From: Burkholderiaceae bacterium
Lineage (GTDB): Bacteria; Pseudomonadota; Gammaproteobacteria; Burkholderiales; Burkholderiaceae
NCBI GenBank assembly: GCA_023266335.1
Contig: JAHFQJ010000003.1
Location: forward strand, 93,625-157,624
Length of the DNA stretch: 64,000 nt
Reading direction: 5' to 3'
Of this stretch, positions 37,730 through 47,143 are shown piece by piece (the first letter of the stretch is position 1; every line of letters starts with the position of its first letter). Under the pieces are notes generated by a model. The model searched no databases. It saw nothing but the letters and a program-made list of their open reading frames with translations, and was not told the origin of the DNA. A program made the position numbers and the translations under genes.

Positions 37730-38604
37730 CATGCTGGACAATAATAAGTTGAGCGCTGTCCTTGAGTAATTTTTGAAATTATATCATTACACACTGTACA
37801 TTTTTGATTTTGTTTTCCATAAACTTTATGCTGAACTTGGAAATAACCATTATCTTTATCTTTGCTATCAATTATATTTTTATTATCAAGTTCATCGCCG
37901 TATATATGTAAATGAGTGAAGTTATCTATAGTCGATCCGCCAGATTTTATAGCATTATTTAATATATCTTGAATATTTTTTGCCATAATTATATACTGCT
38001 CCAAACTAATATTTGAGCATAAAGTTTCTGGATTGATTTTGCTTTCAAATAAAACCTCGCATGCATATATATTACCAATCCCTACAATTATCTCATTATT
38101 TGTAATAAATAATTTTATGGCTTGTTTTCTTTTTTTAGAGCATTCAAAAAGATACTTAGCAAGTCCATTTGCTGTCATTTCGAGTGGTTCAGCACCAAGT
38201 TTTTTTAATGCATTGTGATTTAAATCTTCTGTATAAACCATCGCGCCAAATCTTCTAGCATCTACATAACGCAAAATTCCATCTTCAAAATATATATCTG
38301 CATGAGTATGTTTTAATTTATCTAATTTTGCATATTCTGAAGCATATTTTATATATTGAAAAAAGCCTGTCATGCCTAAATGAAGTATCCAATAAGACTT
38401 AAATTTCGGCTTGTCTTTTGACATTATTTCACAGATTATATATTTACTGCGCCTAAAAATTCTGCTGATTATTTGACCAGATTGTGGGGTGGTAATGGGA
38501 TAGCGTAATTTTGGAGAGTAGACATTAGCCTTAATAATTGTTTTATTTAGAATACATTTTTCTAATTGATTTTTTACAGTCTCAACTTCTGGTAATTCAG
38601 GCAT
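37690..38604 (-). CDS. mutM: Formamidopyrimidine-DNA glycosylase
   Basis: MutM excises oxidised purines such as 8-oxoguanine and cuts the abasic site. The 304-aa protein starts MPELPEVETV with the catalytic P1 and E2, has LGMTGFF near 75, VGIGNIYACEVLFESKI near 173, and the C-terminal C4 zinc finger CTVC...CPAC near 275-296. About 30 residues longer than usual because of an asparagine- and aspartate-rich insertion just before the zinc finger (DELDNKNIIDSKDKDNG). Its last 40 bp overlap the end of rnhB on the other strand. It is 3 bp downstream of rph. Confidence 0.93.
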   Translation of the reverse strand: MPELPEVETVKNQLEKCILNKTIIKANVYSPKLRYPITTPQSGQIISRIFRRSKYIICEIMSKDKPKFKSYWILHLGMTGFFQYIKYASEYAKLDKLKHTHADIYFEDGILRYVDARRFGAMVYTEDLNHNALKKLGAEPLEMTANGLAKYLFECSKKRKQAIKLFITNNEIIVGIGNIYACEVLFESKINPETLCSNISLEQYIIMAKNIQDILNNAIKSGGSTIDNFTHLHIYGDELDNKNIIDSKDKDNGYFQVQHKVYGKQNQKCTVCNDIISKITQGQRSTYYCPACQIKALTGANDFR

Positions 38605-38607
38605 AAT

Positions 38608-39318
38608 TTATATATGAATATTTTGTAGTTCAAAAATTTTTTTTATAGATTTACTGCCAATCTCTAACATTTTATCTAATTCAAATTTGGTAAAAGATTG
38701 ACCTTCAGCTGTTCCTTGAACCTCAATAATTCCGCTGTTATTATCCATAACAAGATTTAAATCAGTATCGCAAGAACTATCTTCTTGATAATCTAGATCA
38801 ACTAAGACAGAATTATTAATAATTCCTATAGAAATAGCCGCAATTTGCTTAATTTTTGGAAAATAAGAAATAAGATTTTGAGCCTGCATATATTTAACAG
38901 CATGCACTAAAGCTAGCCACGCCCCTGTAATACTTGCAGTACGGGTACCGCCGTCAGCTTGTATCACATCACAATCTATATGAATGGTGTATCCGGATAT
39001 TTCTTTTAAATCAATAGCTAAGCGTAAGCTGCGTCCAATTAGTCTTTGTATTTCTTGCGTTCTGCCGGTTAGTTTACCTTTAGTTGCTTCCCTGTCATTT
39101 CTTACATGAGTTGCTCTTGGAAGCATGTTATATTCAGCTGTCAACCAGCCATGATTATTATCTTTAGCATGGTTTGGAACTTTGTTTATTAAACTTGCAT
39201 TGCATAAAACATGAGTATCGCCAAATTTAACTAATACAGAACCTTCAGCATATTTTGTATAATTGCATATAAATTCTATATTTCTTAATTCATGATTTTG
39301 GCGCTTATCTTTTCTCAT
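38608..39318 (-). CDS. rph: Ribonuclease PH
   Basis: RNase PH trims tRNA 3' ends by phosphorolysis. The 236-aa protein has EGSVLVKFGDTHVLCNASL near residue 25, GWLTAEYNMLPRATHVRNDREA near 56-77, RTQEIQRLIGRSLRLAIDL near 86, DCDVIQADGGTRTASITGAWLAL near 115, and the C-terminal EVQGTAEGQSFTKFELDKML. Normal length, intact. Upstream of mutM on the same strand with a 3-bp gap. Confidence 0.96.
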   Translation of the reverse strand: MRKDKRQNHELRNIEFICNYTKYAEGSVLVKFGDTHVLCNASLINKVPNHAKDNNHGWLTAEYNMLPRATHVRNDREATKGKLTGRTQEIQRLIGRSLRLAIDLKEISGYTIHIDCDVIQADGGTRTASITGAWLALVHAVKYMQAQNLISYFPKIKQIAAISIGIINNSVLVDLDYQEDSSCDTDLNLVMDNNSGIIEVQGTAEGQSFTKFELDKMLEIGSKSIKKIFELQNIHI

Positions 39319-39381
39319 ACTTCATACTTTTAAGTTTTACTCAATGTCTTTACTAATTTATTTTGTTAATAAATTATCTGC

Positions 39382-40491
39382 TTATATATTTTCCTGTATA
39401 ACAGAAAGTATTTTTTGAGTAGACATGCTTTTATCTTGATTATTATTTGAATCTAAAATAATAACTCTAGATTTACTTTGCTCAAGCAATATTTTTATAG
39501 TATACAATTTAGACTTTCTAAGTTCTTCAATTTTTTGCCCTTTAGTTAATCTACTCCAAAAACCAGGCTGCTGGTTAAATTGCTCCGGGTCTAAATATCT
39601 AATTTTATACTCTAAATTTGCTAAATTCCGGCTCTCAATTGTAAAACTAGCTCTATCTAATATAATCCCTACCGCACGCCATGTATTTTCAGGTGTTCCA
39701 TCAGATACTAAGCTTTCTAGTTTTTCATTTTTAGCACTTGTAGCTAGCTTATCTGATTTAGTTAGCTTAGAATTATTTTCTGGCTTTTTTAATTCTTGGC
39801 TTAAATAATTTGCCTGCTGTTCATTTAAACCTAAACTTAGCATCATTTTACGCAAAATTTCAGCTTCTATTTCTGGATCAGCTTCTCTTTTATAATATTT
39901 AGTACTGTCTTTAGATTTATCAGAGAATTGTTCTTCAACTCCCTGGTGAGTTACATAAATCTCTGTTGAGCCATTGTTATTTTCAATTCTTGTTCTAAAT
40001 TTGTCCTTTTTTTCTGATGAGAATGCAAAGTCTATTATTTTACTTAATAATTTACGTAGGGCATCATTCGGTGCACCAGCTTTATTTTCAAGCCAGTTAG
40101 TCTCCATTATTCCAGTTTCTGGGGAATTATATTCTAATTTAAACCCTAGATCTGTCCAGAATTTTTCTAATTTTGACCAAATTTCGCTAGCAGGTTTATT
40201 GACTACTAACCATCTTCTTTGTCCGTCTCTTTCAATTCTAGCGTCCGGTACACTGCTTAAGACTTTATTTTGACTGCTTCTTTGTTCAATAAATTGAGTA
40301 AACGTTTTAGAGTCAGGAGCAATGTAAGAAGCATTGATATCTTGTTTACTAATTTGTGGCGGAATTTCAAGAGGAGACGTGGTTGCTAAACCTTGTCTGT
40401 AATTAATTTTATCGCCTTCTGTTAAATTGTTGATTGTACTACATCCATTTATCAACAAAGCAGATAATAAACATATATATTTAATACGCAT
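39382..40491 (-). CDS. bamC: Outer membrane assembly lipoprotein BamC (NlpB)
   Basis: BamC is a lipoprotein accessory of the BAM beta-barrel assembly machine. The 369-aa product has a lipoprotein signal MRIKYICLLSALLINGC (lipobox cysteine near 17) and a disordered N-terminal region. Two helix-grip domains follow: RRWLVVNKPASEIWSKLEKFWTDLGFKLEYNS near 92-123, and a second with TWRAVGIILDRASFTIE near 270. A short ILEQSKSRVIILD near the end completes it. In many betaproteobacteria bamC follows dapA; that gene is not next to it here. Confidence 0.87.
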   Translation of the reverse strand: MRIKYICLLSALLINGCSTINNLTEGDKINYRQGLATTSPLEIPPQISKQDINASYIAPDSKTFTQFIEQRSSQNKVLSSVPDARIERDGQRRWLVVNKPASEIWSKLEKFWTDLGFKLEYNSPETGIMETNWLENKAGAPNDALRKLLSKIIDFAFSSEKKDKFRTRIENNNGSTEIYVTHQGVEEQFSDKSKDSTKYYKREADPEIEAEILRKMMLSLGLNEQQANYLSQELKKPENNSKLTKSDKLATSAKNEKLESLVSDGTPENTWRAVGIILDRASFTIESRNLANLEYKIRYLDPEQFNQQPGFWSRLTKGQKIEELRKSKLYTIKILLEQSKSRVIILDSNNNQDKSMSTQKILSVIQENI

Positions 40492-40837
40492 AAAACCCTT
40501 AAAAGTATACTAAAATGTCTATGACTATGATATAACAAATTTGTTCTATTATTTTAGTTGAGTTAAATTGTTAAACTTATTCAATTATAATATTAATAAT
40601 AAAGTTATTTGTCTAACTTTATTTTTACTAACCGTATTCTAAACTAAAGAAAAAACTATTGCAAATTAGTAATAAAAAAAGGATTACATAGTTAAGCTTA
40701 TATTTAATTATTAAGTCAAGTATTATTGCTATAAAAATACTGTGTAAAATGAGATTTAAAAAAATAGTTAATCATGTTAGAATTTTAGTATTTTAAAATT
40801 CAATATTTTAAAACCCAAAATAAAATTAAGGTAAAAT
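40492..40837. other. Divergent intergenic region between bamC and surA
   Basis: These 346 bases are very AT-rich and hold no credible ORF. They must contain the bamC promoter (minus strand) and the surA promoter (plus strand), but no site reaches consensus clearly. A run of A/T-only tracts around 40660-40810 may be bent DNA. surA is preceded by TTAAGGTAAA, a reasonable ribosome binding site. Confidence 0.3.
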
Positions 40838-42145
40838 ATGAAAATAAAGTTAATAACTTTTGCTGCAGCAATAACAATCTGTGTATCATTAAATGCTCAA
40901 GCTCAAATGATTGATGGAGTGGCAGCTATTGTTAATAATAATATAATTACGCAAAAAGAATTACTAAACAATGCAGATGCAATTGAAAAACAGCTGGCAG
41001 CCTCAGGTAAAAAAATTCAGGTAAGCAGGCAGGAGTTTTTAAAAGAAGTATTAGAAAGATTAATTAGTGATAAAGTTCAGATACAAAGAGCTAGAGATGT
41101 GAGTATCACACTAAGCGATGCAGAATTTAATAGCATTATTGAATCAACTGCTAAACAAAATAATATGACATCTGCTCAATTTTTAGAAAACCTGCAAAAA
41201 GCAGGTGTTAAAATGGCACAGTGGAAAGAAGAGCAAAGAAATAATATTATTTTGGGCAGACTTAGGCAAAAAGAAGTAGAGCCGTTAGTAAAAGTGAGTG
41301 AGTCTGAAATTGATTCATACCTTTCATCATTAACAGGCGTAACAGTTGCTCCTCTTGAAGAATTTAATATTTCTAGAATTTTTATTCCAAATGGCGGTGG
41401 TGATTTAGATAAAGATGCATTGAATAAAAGCCGTGACAAAGCTCAAAAAGTATTGGACGATATTACAAGCGGATCAATAACATTTGAGAAAGCAATTTCT
41501 TATTACTCTAAAGTACCAGAATCAGAAAAACAAAATGAAATAATAATTAGTGACTTTTCACAGATTCCAGTAGAAATATCAACCGTATTGTTACGTATGC
41601 AGCGCCAGCAATTATGGCCTTATCTTATTGAAACTAAAAGCGGGTTTTATATAATCCGTCTTAATAATAGACAAAACAATGATAAAATGCGTAATAAGGC
41701 AGTGCAAATTCCTCAAACTAAAGTAAGACAAATTTTAATCAGAGTTGCAGGTGCTACTTCAGAAAAAGAAGCAAAGCAGCGTTTGATAGATATTAAAAAG
41801 CGTATAGATAATGGTGAAGATATGGCAACATTAGCTACGTTGTACTCTCAAGATGGTTCTGCAATGAGCGGAGGAAATATGAACTGGGTCAGCCAAGGAG
41901 AAATGGTTCCGGAATTTGAACAAGCTATGAATCTTTTACCAGCCGGAAAAGTAAGTATTCCGGTTAGAACAGATTATGGTTATCATTTGATTCAAGTTAT
42001 AGATAGAAGAGTTAAAGACGTTGGAATTGGTCAGCAAAGAGAAACAGCCAGAAGAGTTTTGACTGAAAGAAAAACAGAAATTGTATATCAGGATTGGGTC
42101 AGAAATCTACGTGAAAAAGCTTTTGTTGATTATAAGATAAAGTAA
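40838..42145 (+). CDS. surA: Periplasmic chaperone/peptidyl-prolyl isomerase SurA
   Basis: SurA escorts outer membrane proteins across the periplasm to BAM. The 435-aa protein has a signal peptide cleaved after LNAQAQ near residue 22 and the N-domain IDGVAAIVNNNIITQKEL. A degenerate first parvulin domain lies near 180-280, and a well-kept second near 287-385 (KVRQILIRVAG, LATLYSQDGSAMSGGNMNW, YGYHLIQV). Divergent from bamC, another outer-membrane assembly gene. The lptD, pdxA and rsmA neighbours seen in many relatives are not here. Confidence 0.95.
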   Translation: MKIKLITFAAAITICVSLNAQAQMIDGVAAIVNNNIITQKELLNNADAIEKQLAASGKKIQVSRQEFLKEVLERLISDKVQIQRARDVSITLSDAEFNSIIESTAKQNNMTSAQFLENLQKAGVKMAQWKEEQRNNIILGRLRQKEVEPLVKVSESEIDSYLSSLTGVTVAPLEEFNISRIFIPNGGGDLDKDALNKSRDKAQKVLDDITSGSITFEKAISYYSKVPESEKQNEIIISDFSQIPVEISTVLLRMQRQQLWPYLIETKSGFYIIRLNNRQNNDKMRNKAVQIPQTKVRQILIRVAGATSEKEAKQRLIDIKKRIDNGEDMATLATLYSQDGSAMSGGNMNWVSQGEMVPEFEQAMNLLPAGKVSIPVRTDYGYHLIQVIDRRVKDVGIGQQRETARRVLTERKTEIVYQDWVRNLREKAFVDYKIK

Positions 42146-42471
42146 TCTATTTAAATAGTTAGAATATATAAAGACTTCAAATGTATGGCAAGCAGCAAAC
42201 AAATTTAGCATTTTATTTTTTTAATAATTACCCACTTTGATAGTAGTAAATTTATCAAAATAGCTTATATTGTTATAAGATTAAAAATCAGTAAATATGC
42301 TGCAAATAGATAAAACATATATCAAATAATTTATTCATTTTACGTATAGATTATCTTTTCATCTTTGATTTGAATATTTATCACTCCATAAATTATGTTG
42401 TTATGATTTTAAGGAAAATAATATTTCATTCAATAACAGATTATATACTTTTAAAGTTCACGGAAATTGTT

Positions 42472-43680
42472 ATGTACAATCGATCATCTTTCATTAAATA
42501 TTTAGCAATACTATCATTAGTCAGCCTTAGCTCCTGCGGAAATAAACCTGAAGCTAATGCGGCTAAAACAGCCCAGCAGACTCCTCCGCTATTGGAGGTA
42601 GCAGTAAGTCAGGCAAAAGCACAAAATATAAATGTTACATCTGAACTTGCTGGACGCATTGAAGCTAAAAAAATAGCTCAAGTTAGGGCAAGGGTTTCAG
42701 GCATTGTATTAAAGCAAGTTTTTAAAGAAGGCAGCGATGTAAAAGCTGGCAGTGTATTATTCTACATTGACCCGCTACAAATGCAGGCTAATTTGAATAG
42801 CGCTAAAGCTAATACAGCAAAAGCTCAAGCAAACTTTGAAGTAGTTAACTTAAAATTAAAAAGATATAAAGGCTTGATTGAAAGCAATGCAATCAGCCAG
42901 CAGGAATACGAAAATATTGCAGCTAGTCAAAAGCAGGCTAGTGCAGAAGTGGAGGCCGCTAAGGCTGCTCAAGATACAGCGAATTTAAACTTAAGCTATG
43001 CTAAAGTAACTGCTCCAATTTCTGGGCGTATTGGCAAAGCACAAGTAACAGAAGGTGCTTTAGTTGGTCAAGGCGAAGCAAGTTTAATGGCAACTATTCA
43101 GCAAATATATCCTATTTATGTGAGTTTTACACAATCAAGTACTGATTCGCTAAAACTGCAAAAATTAATTAAAGACGGAAAATTAAATTCATTAAGTGAT
43201 GTACACAAAGTTAGTTTAATTTTGTCTGACGGTTCTGCTTATGAGGAAAAAGGCAAACTTTTATTTTCTGATATTACAGTTGATGCAAGTACAGGAAATA
43301 TAACGTTAAGGGCTGAATTTAACAACCCTAACAAGGTATTATTGCCGGGAATGTATGTTAGAGTAGTAATTGAACAAGCTGTTAATCAAAATGCTATTAC
43401 TGTGCCTCAGCAAGCTGTAATTAGAGGCGGGCAAGGTGCTTCTATAATGGTTGTAGATAATACCGGGAAAGTAAGTGCCAGAACAGTAAAAACTGGATAT
43501 TCTAATGGAAATTCATGGGTAATCAGTGATGGATTAAAAGAAGGTGAGCAGGTTATTGTTGAAGGCTTACAAAAAGTTAAACCTAATATGCAGGTTAAAC
43601 CAGTTCCTTGGGTTGATAATACATTAAATCCTGGTTCTCCATCTTCATCACCAAATGAAACAAATAAAAATAAACAGTAA
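42472..43680 (+). CDS. acrA: RND efflux periplasmic adaptor (AcrA/MexA family)
   Basis: This is the membrane-fusion subunit of a tripartite multidrug efflux pump. I start at ATG 42472 (402 aa), giving a lipoprotein signal LAILSLVSLSSC with the lipidated cysteine near 20. The in-frame TTG at 42370 would bury that signal behind 34 extra residues. Domain order is typical: lipoyl half-motifs (AGRIEAKKIAQVRARVSGIVLKQVF; LNLSYAKVTAPISGRIG), a helical hairpin near 100-160, and a beta-barrel with FNNPNKVLLPGMYVRV. It is followed 28 bp later by acrB. No acrR-type regulator gene is adjacent. Confidence 0.93.
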   Translation: MYNRSSFIKYLAILSLVSLSSCGNKPEANAAKTAQQTPPLLEVAVSQAKAQNINVTSELAGRIEAKKIAQVRARVSGIVLKQVFKEGSDVKAGSVLFYIDPLQMQANLNSAKANTAKAQANFEVVNLKLKRYKGLIESNAISQQEYENIAASQKQASAEVEAAKAAQDTANLNLSYAKVTAPISGRIGKAQVTEGALVGQGEASLMATIQQIYPIYVSFTQSSTDSLKLQKLIKDGKLNSLSDVHKVSLILSDGSAYEEKGKLLFSDITVDASTGNITLRAEFNNPNKVLLPGMYVRVVIEQAVNQNAITVPQQAVIRGGQGASIMVVDNTGKVSARTVKTGYSNGNSWVISDGLKEGEQVIVEGLQKVKPNMQVKPVPWVDNTLNPGSPSSSPNETNKNKQ

Positions 43681-43708
43681 CATTTAGGATTTAACTAAGG
43701 AAAAATTT

Positions 43709-46700
43709 ATGGCAAAGTTTTTTATAGACCGCCCTATATTTGCTTGGGTTATTGCAATATTTATATTATTAGCTGGTGCATTGTCTATTACAAAATTACC
43801 TGTTGCACAATATCCAAATATTGCACCTCCATCGGTAGTAATTAATGCTGCTTATCCTGGGGCATCAGCAAAAATTGTAGATGAAAGTATCACAAGTTTA
43901 ATTGAACAGGAAATGAATGGTGCGGAAGGTTTATTATATATTGAATCTCAAAGTCAAGCTAATGGAAATGCTCAAATAACTGTAACATTTAAAACTGGTA
44001 CTAATCCAGATTTAGCGGCTGTTGATGTACAGAACCGTTTAAAAAGAGTAGAGGCACGTCTGCCTCAAGCCGTAACCCAGCAAGGTGTACAAGTTACTAA
44101 AGCACAAAGTAATATTTTATTATTTACAACTTTAGCCTCTACAGATAAAAAATTAAGTCCGATTGACTTAGGCGATTATGCTTCACGTAATATTCTTAAC
44201 GAATTAAAAAGAGTTCCAGGTGTGGGGCAAACTCAATTATTTGGTACAGAGTATGCAATGCGCATATGGATTGACCCTAAAAAATTGATTGGATTTAGCC
44301 TAACCTCTAGTGAAGTTGTTAACGCAATTAAAGCACAAAATGCACAAGTTAGTGCTGGCGGAATTGGGGAATTGCCTAATAATGATATACAAAAAATGAC
44401 TGCTCCTGTGGTTGTAACAGGGCAATTAGCTAGTGTAGAAGAATTTGGTAATATTTTGCTGCGGGCAAATAATGACGGTTCAACAGTAAAATTAAAAGAT
44501 GTAGCCCGTATTGAAATCGGAGGACAAGCTTATGCAACATCTGCCCGTTTAAACCGTTCTCCTACTGTAGCGATTGGTGTACAGTTATCACCAACTGCAA
44601 ATGCACTTGCAACCGCAAATGCTGTACGTGAAAAAATGAAAGAGCTATCTAAATATTTTCCTGAGGGAGTTATTTATGATATTCCTTACGACACTTCAAA
44701 ATTTGTACAAATATCAATTGAGGAAGTAGTAAAAACATTATTAGAAGCTATGGTATTAGTGTTTTTAGTTATGTATTTATTTTTACAAAATATACGTTAT
44801 ACTTTTATTCCAACCGTAGTCGTTCCAGTTGCTTTATTTGGTACTTTAGGAATTATGTTTGTGTTAGGCTACTCCATAAATGTACTTACAATGTTTGGTA
44901 TGGTGCTTGCGATTGGTATTTTAGTCGATGATGCAATTGTAGTTGTAGAAAACGTTGAGCGTATTATGAGTGAGGAGGGGCTATCACCCAAAGAAGCTAC
45001 TAAAAAAGCAATGGGGCAAATTACCAATGCAATAATAGGAATTACTGTAGTATTAATTGCTGTATTTATTCCTATGGCATTTTTCGGTGGTGCTGTTGGT
45101 AATATTTACCGGCAATTCACTATATCAATGGTTTCATCAATGATATTTTCTGCATTTTTAGCCCTAACTTTAACGCCTGCTTTATGTGCAACTTTATTAA
45201 AACCCGTTGAAGCTGGTCATCATCATGAAAAAACAGGGTTTTTTGGCTGGTTTAACCGAGTATTTTTAAAGACAGCAAATAAATATCAAAGTTTTATAGC
45301 TAAAATGCTAAATAAAAGCTTTAGATATATGATTGTATATGCTTTAATTTTAGTCTTTGTTGGTTTTTTATATTTACGTTTACCTACTTCATTTTTACCC
45401 ATGGAAGACCAGGGCTACTTAATTACAAATGTACAATTGCCGGCTGGAGCAACTTATAACCGCACTTTAGATGTAATAAAAAAAGTTGAAGACTATTATT
45501 TTAAACAGCCGGAAGTGGATAGAATAGTTTCTGTAGCGGGATTTAGCTTTTCAGGCAATGGGCAAAATGCAGGTTTAGTATTTACATTGTTAAAGGATTG
45601 GAAAGACAGAACTCCGGCACAATCATCAACCGCTGTTGCTGGTAAAGCATTTGGTGCATTATCAGCTATTAAAGATGCAATTATTTTTCCAGTTAATCCT
45701 CCTCCAATCCGCGAACTTGGCAATGCAACTGGTTTTACATTCCGTTTACAAGACCGTGGCGGCATGGGGTATGAAAAATTAATTGAAGCACGTAATCAAT
45801 TATTAGGCATGGCATCTCAAAGTAAAATTCTAAAAGGCGTACGCCCTGAAGGTTTAGAAGATACCCCGCAGTTAGAATTAAAAATAGATCGCGAAAAAGC
45901 AAGTGCATTAGGTGTAAATTTTGCTGATATTAATAATACACTTTCTAATTCATTAGGTTCAGCATATGTAAATGATTTTGCCAATAGGGGAAGACAGCAG
46001 CGTGTAATTTTACAATCAGATGTAGATCAGCGTCTGCAGGCAGAAGATGTATTAAAACTGCATGTAAAAAACACTCAAGGACAAATGATTCCATTATCAA
46101 CATTTATTAGTTCACAATGGGGTTTAGGTCCAGTGCAATTAAGCCGTTATAATGGTTACCCTGCAATCAAAATTTCAGGTGATACAAATGCAGGTTACAG
46201 CAGTGGAGATGCAATCAATGAAATGGAAAAATTAGCTTCGCGGCTCCCGAATGGATTTGGTTTTGAATGGACAGGGCAATCTTTTGAGGAAAAAACTTCC
46301 GGATCACAAACTACAGCATTATTTGCATTATCATTTTTAGCAGTATTTTTATGCTTAGCTGCTCTTTATGAAAGTACTGTAATTCCGGTTGCAGTGTTGT
46401 TAGTAGTTCCATTAGGCGTTTTAGGCTCATTGCTTGGTGCTTCTATGAGAGGATTACCTAATGATGTGTATTTTAAAGTAGGATTGATTGCAATTATTGG
46501 TTTGTCTGCCAAAAATGCTATATTAATTATAGAATTTGCCAAACATTTGCAGGAGCAAGGAAAAAGTTTAATTGAAGCTACACTAGAAGCAGTGCATTTA
46601 AGATTTAGACCAATTTTAATGACATCATTTGCATTTATTTTAGGGGTATTGCCTTTAGTTATCGCAAATGGTGCTGGTTCAGCTAGCCAAAGAGCAATTG

Positions 46701-46801
46701 GTACAGGCGTAATGGGAGGCATGATTACTGCAACAGTTCTGGCTGTATTTTTAGTTCCCATATTTTTTGTGGTAATTAGAAAATTATTTAGAAAAAAATA
46801 A
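43709..46801 (+). CDS. acrB: RND efflux pump inner membrane transporter (AcrB/MexB, HAE1 family)
   Basis: This is the proton-driven trimeric pump subunit. The 1030-aa protein shows the N-terminal MAKFFIDRPIFAWVIAIFI helix, QNRLKRVEARLPQAV in the porter domain, and twelve TM helices. The proton-relay aspartate pair lies in AIGILVDDAIVVVENVER, and the relay lysine in GLSAKNAILIIEFAKH. Normal length and intact. GGAAAAAT precedes the ATG. Part of acrA-acrB-oprM, with an unusual 342-bp gap before oprM. Confidence 0.96.
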   Translation: MAKFFIDRPIFAWVIAIFILLAGALSITKLPVAQYPNIAPPSVVINAAYPGASAKIVDESITSLIEQEMNGAEGLLYIESQSQANGNAQITVTFKTGTNPDLAAVDVQNRLKRVEARLPQAVTQQGVQVTKAQSNILLFTTLASTDKKLSPIDLGDYASRNILNELKRVPGVGQTQLFGTEYAMRIWIDPKKLIGFSLTSSEVVNAIKAQNAQVSAGGIGELPNNDIQKMTAPVVVTGQLASVEEFGNILLRANNDGSTVKLKDVARIEIGGQAYATSARLNRSPTVAIGVQLSPTANALATANAVREKMKELSKYFPEGVIYDIPYDTSKFVQISIEEVVKTLLEAMVLVFLVMYLFLQNIRYTFIPTVVVPVALFGTLGIMFVLGYSINVLTMFGMVLAIGILVDDAIVVVENVERIMSEEGLSPKEATKKAMGQITNAIIGITVVLIAVFIPMAFFGGAVGNIYRQFTISMVSSMIFSAFLALTLTPALCATLLKPVEAGHHHEKTGFFGWFNRVFLKTANKYQSFIAKMLNKSFRYMIVYALILVFVGFLYLRLPTSFLPMEDQGYLITNVQLPAGATYNRTLDVIKKVEDYYFKQPEVDRIVSVAGFSFSGNGQNAGLVFTLLKDWKDRTPAQSSTAVAGKAFGALSAIKDAIIFPVNPPPIRELGNATGFTFRLQDRGGMGYEKLIEARNQLLGMASQSKILKGVRPEGLEDTPQLELKIDREKASALGVNFADINNTLSNSLGSAYVNDFANRGRQQRVILQSDVDQRLQAEDVLKLHVKNTQGQMIPLSTFISSQWGLGPVQLSRYNGYPAIKISGDTNAGYSSGDAINEMEKLASRLPNGFGFEWTGQSFEEKTSGSQTTALFALSFLAVFLCLAALYESTVIPVAVLLVVPLGVLGSLLGASMRGLPNDVYFKVGLIAIIGLSAKNAILIIEFAKHLQEQGKSLIEATLEAVHLRFRPILMTSFAFILGVLPLVIANGAGSASQRAIGTGVMGGMITATVLAVFLVPIFFVVIRKLFRKK

Positions 46802-46893
46802 TATTTATCATAAAATATTATCAATAGTGTTTAAACTAATTTATGCTACAATTATGTACAGGATAAATAATTCTTAAATTTAAGGGGAAAGTT

Positions 46894-47141
46894 ATGTTGA
46901 CCGCATCTAAAACTAACAACGTTGCCATACCTATAAGAGAAAATCCATCAGATCAACAAGATTGTATTTATGCAAACGATACAAACATGACAAAATGTTT
47001 TGGTAAAGTTTCCCCAGTTATAACATATAACATATAACATATGTGGCAGGTGAGCAAACAACACTGTCTATGTGTCAACATCATGAGCCAGAAATGACAA
47101 GCAATCTGAAGAATAAAGGAAATATCACTTGGAGGCAATAA
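46894..47141 (+). pseudogene. Small ORF disrupted by a 7-bp tandem repeat, between acrB and oprM
   Basis: AAGGGGAAAG at 46883-46892 is a good ribosome binding site 1-2 bases before the ATG at 46894. The frame encodes MLTASKTNNVAIPIRENPS onward and ends after 47 codons. The stop lies within three tandem copies of ATAACAT (47023-47043). Counting only one copy (14 bp fewer) the frame would read on as VITYVAGEQTTLSMCQHHEP and end at TAA 47139-47141, giving about 77 residues. The natural product is therefore either a 47-aa peptide or a frameshifted remnant of a small Cys/His-containing protein. The downstream stop overlaps the oprM ribosome binding site. Function is unknown. Confidence 0.5.
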
Positions 47142-47143
47142 TA

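Noticed and set aside
42370..42471. Upstream TTG start for acrA
   Set aside because: It would place 34 non-family residues before the lipoprotein signal; ATG at 42472 gives a normal lipoprotein.
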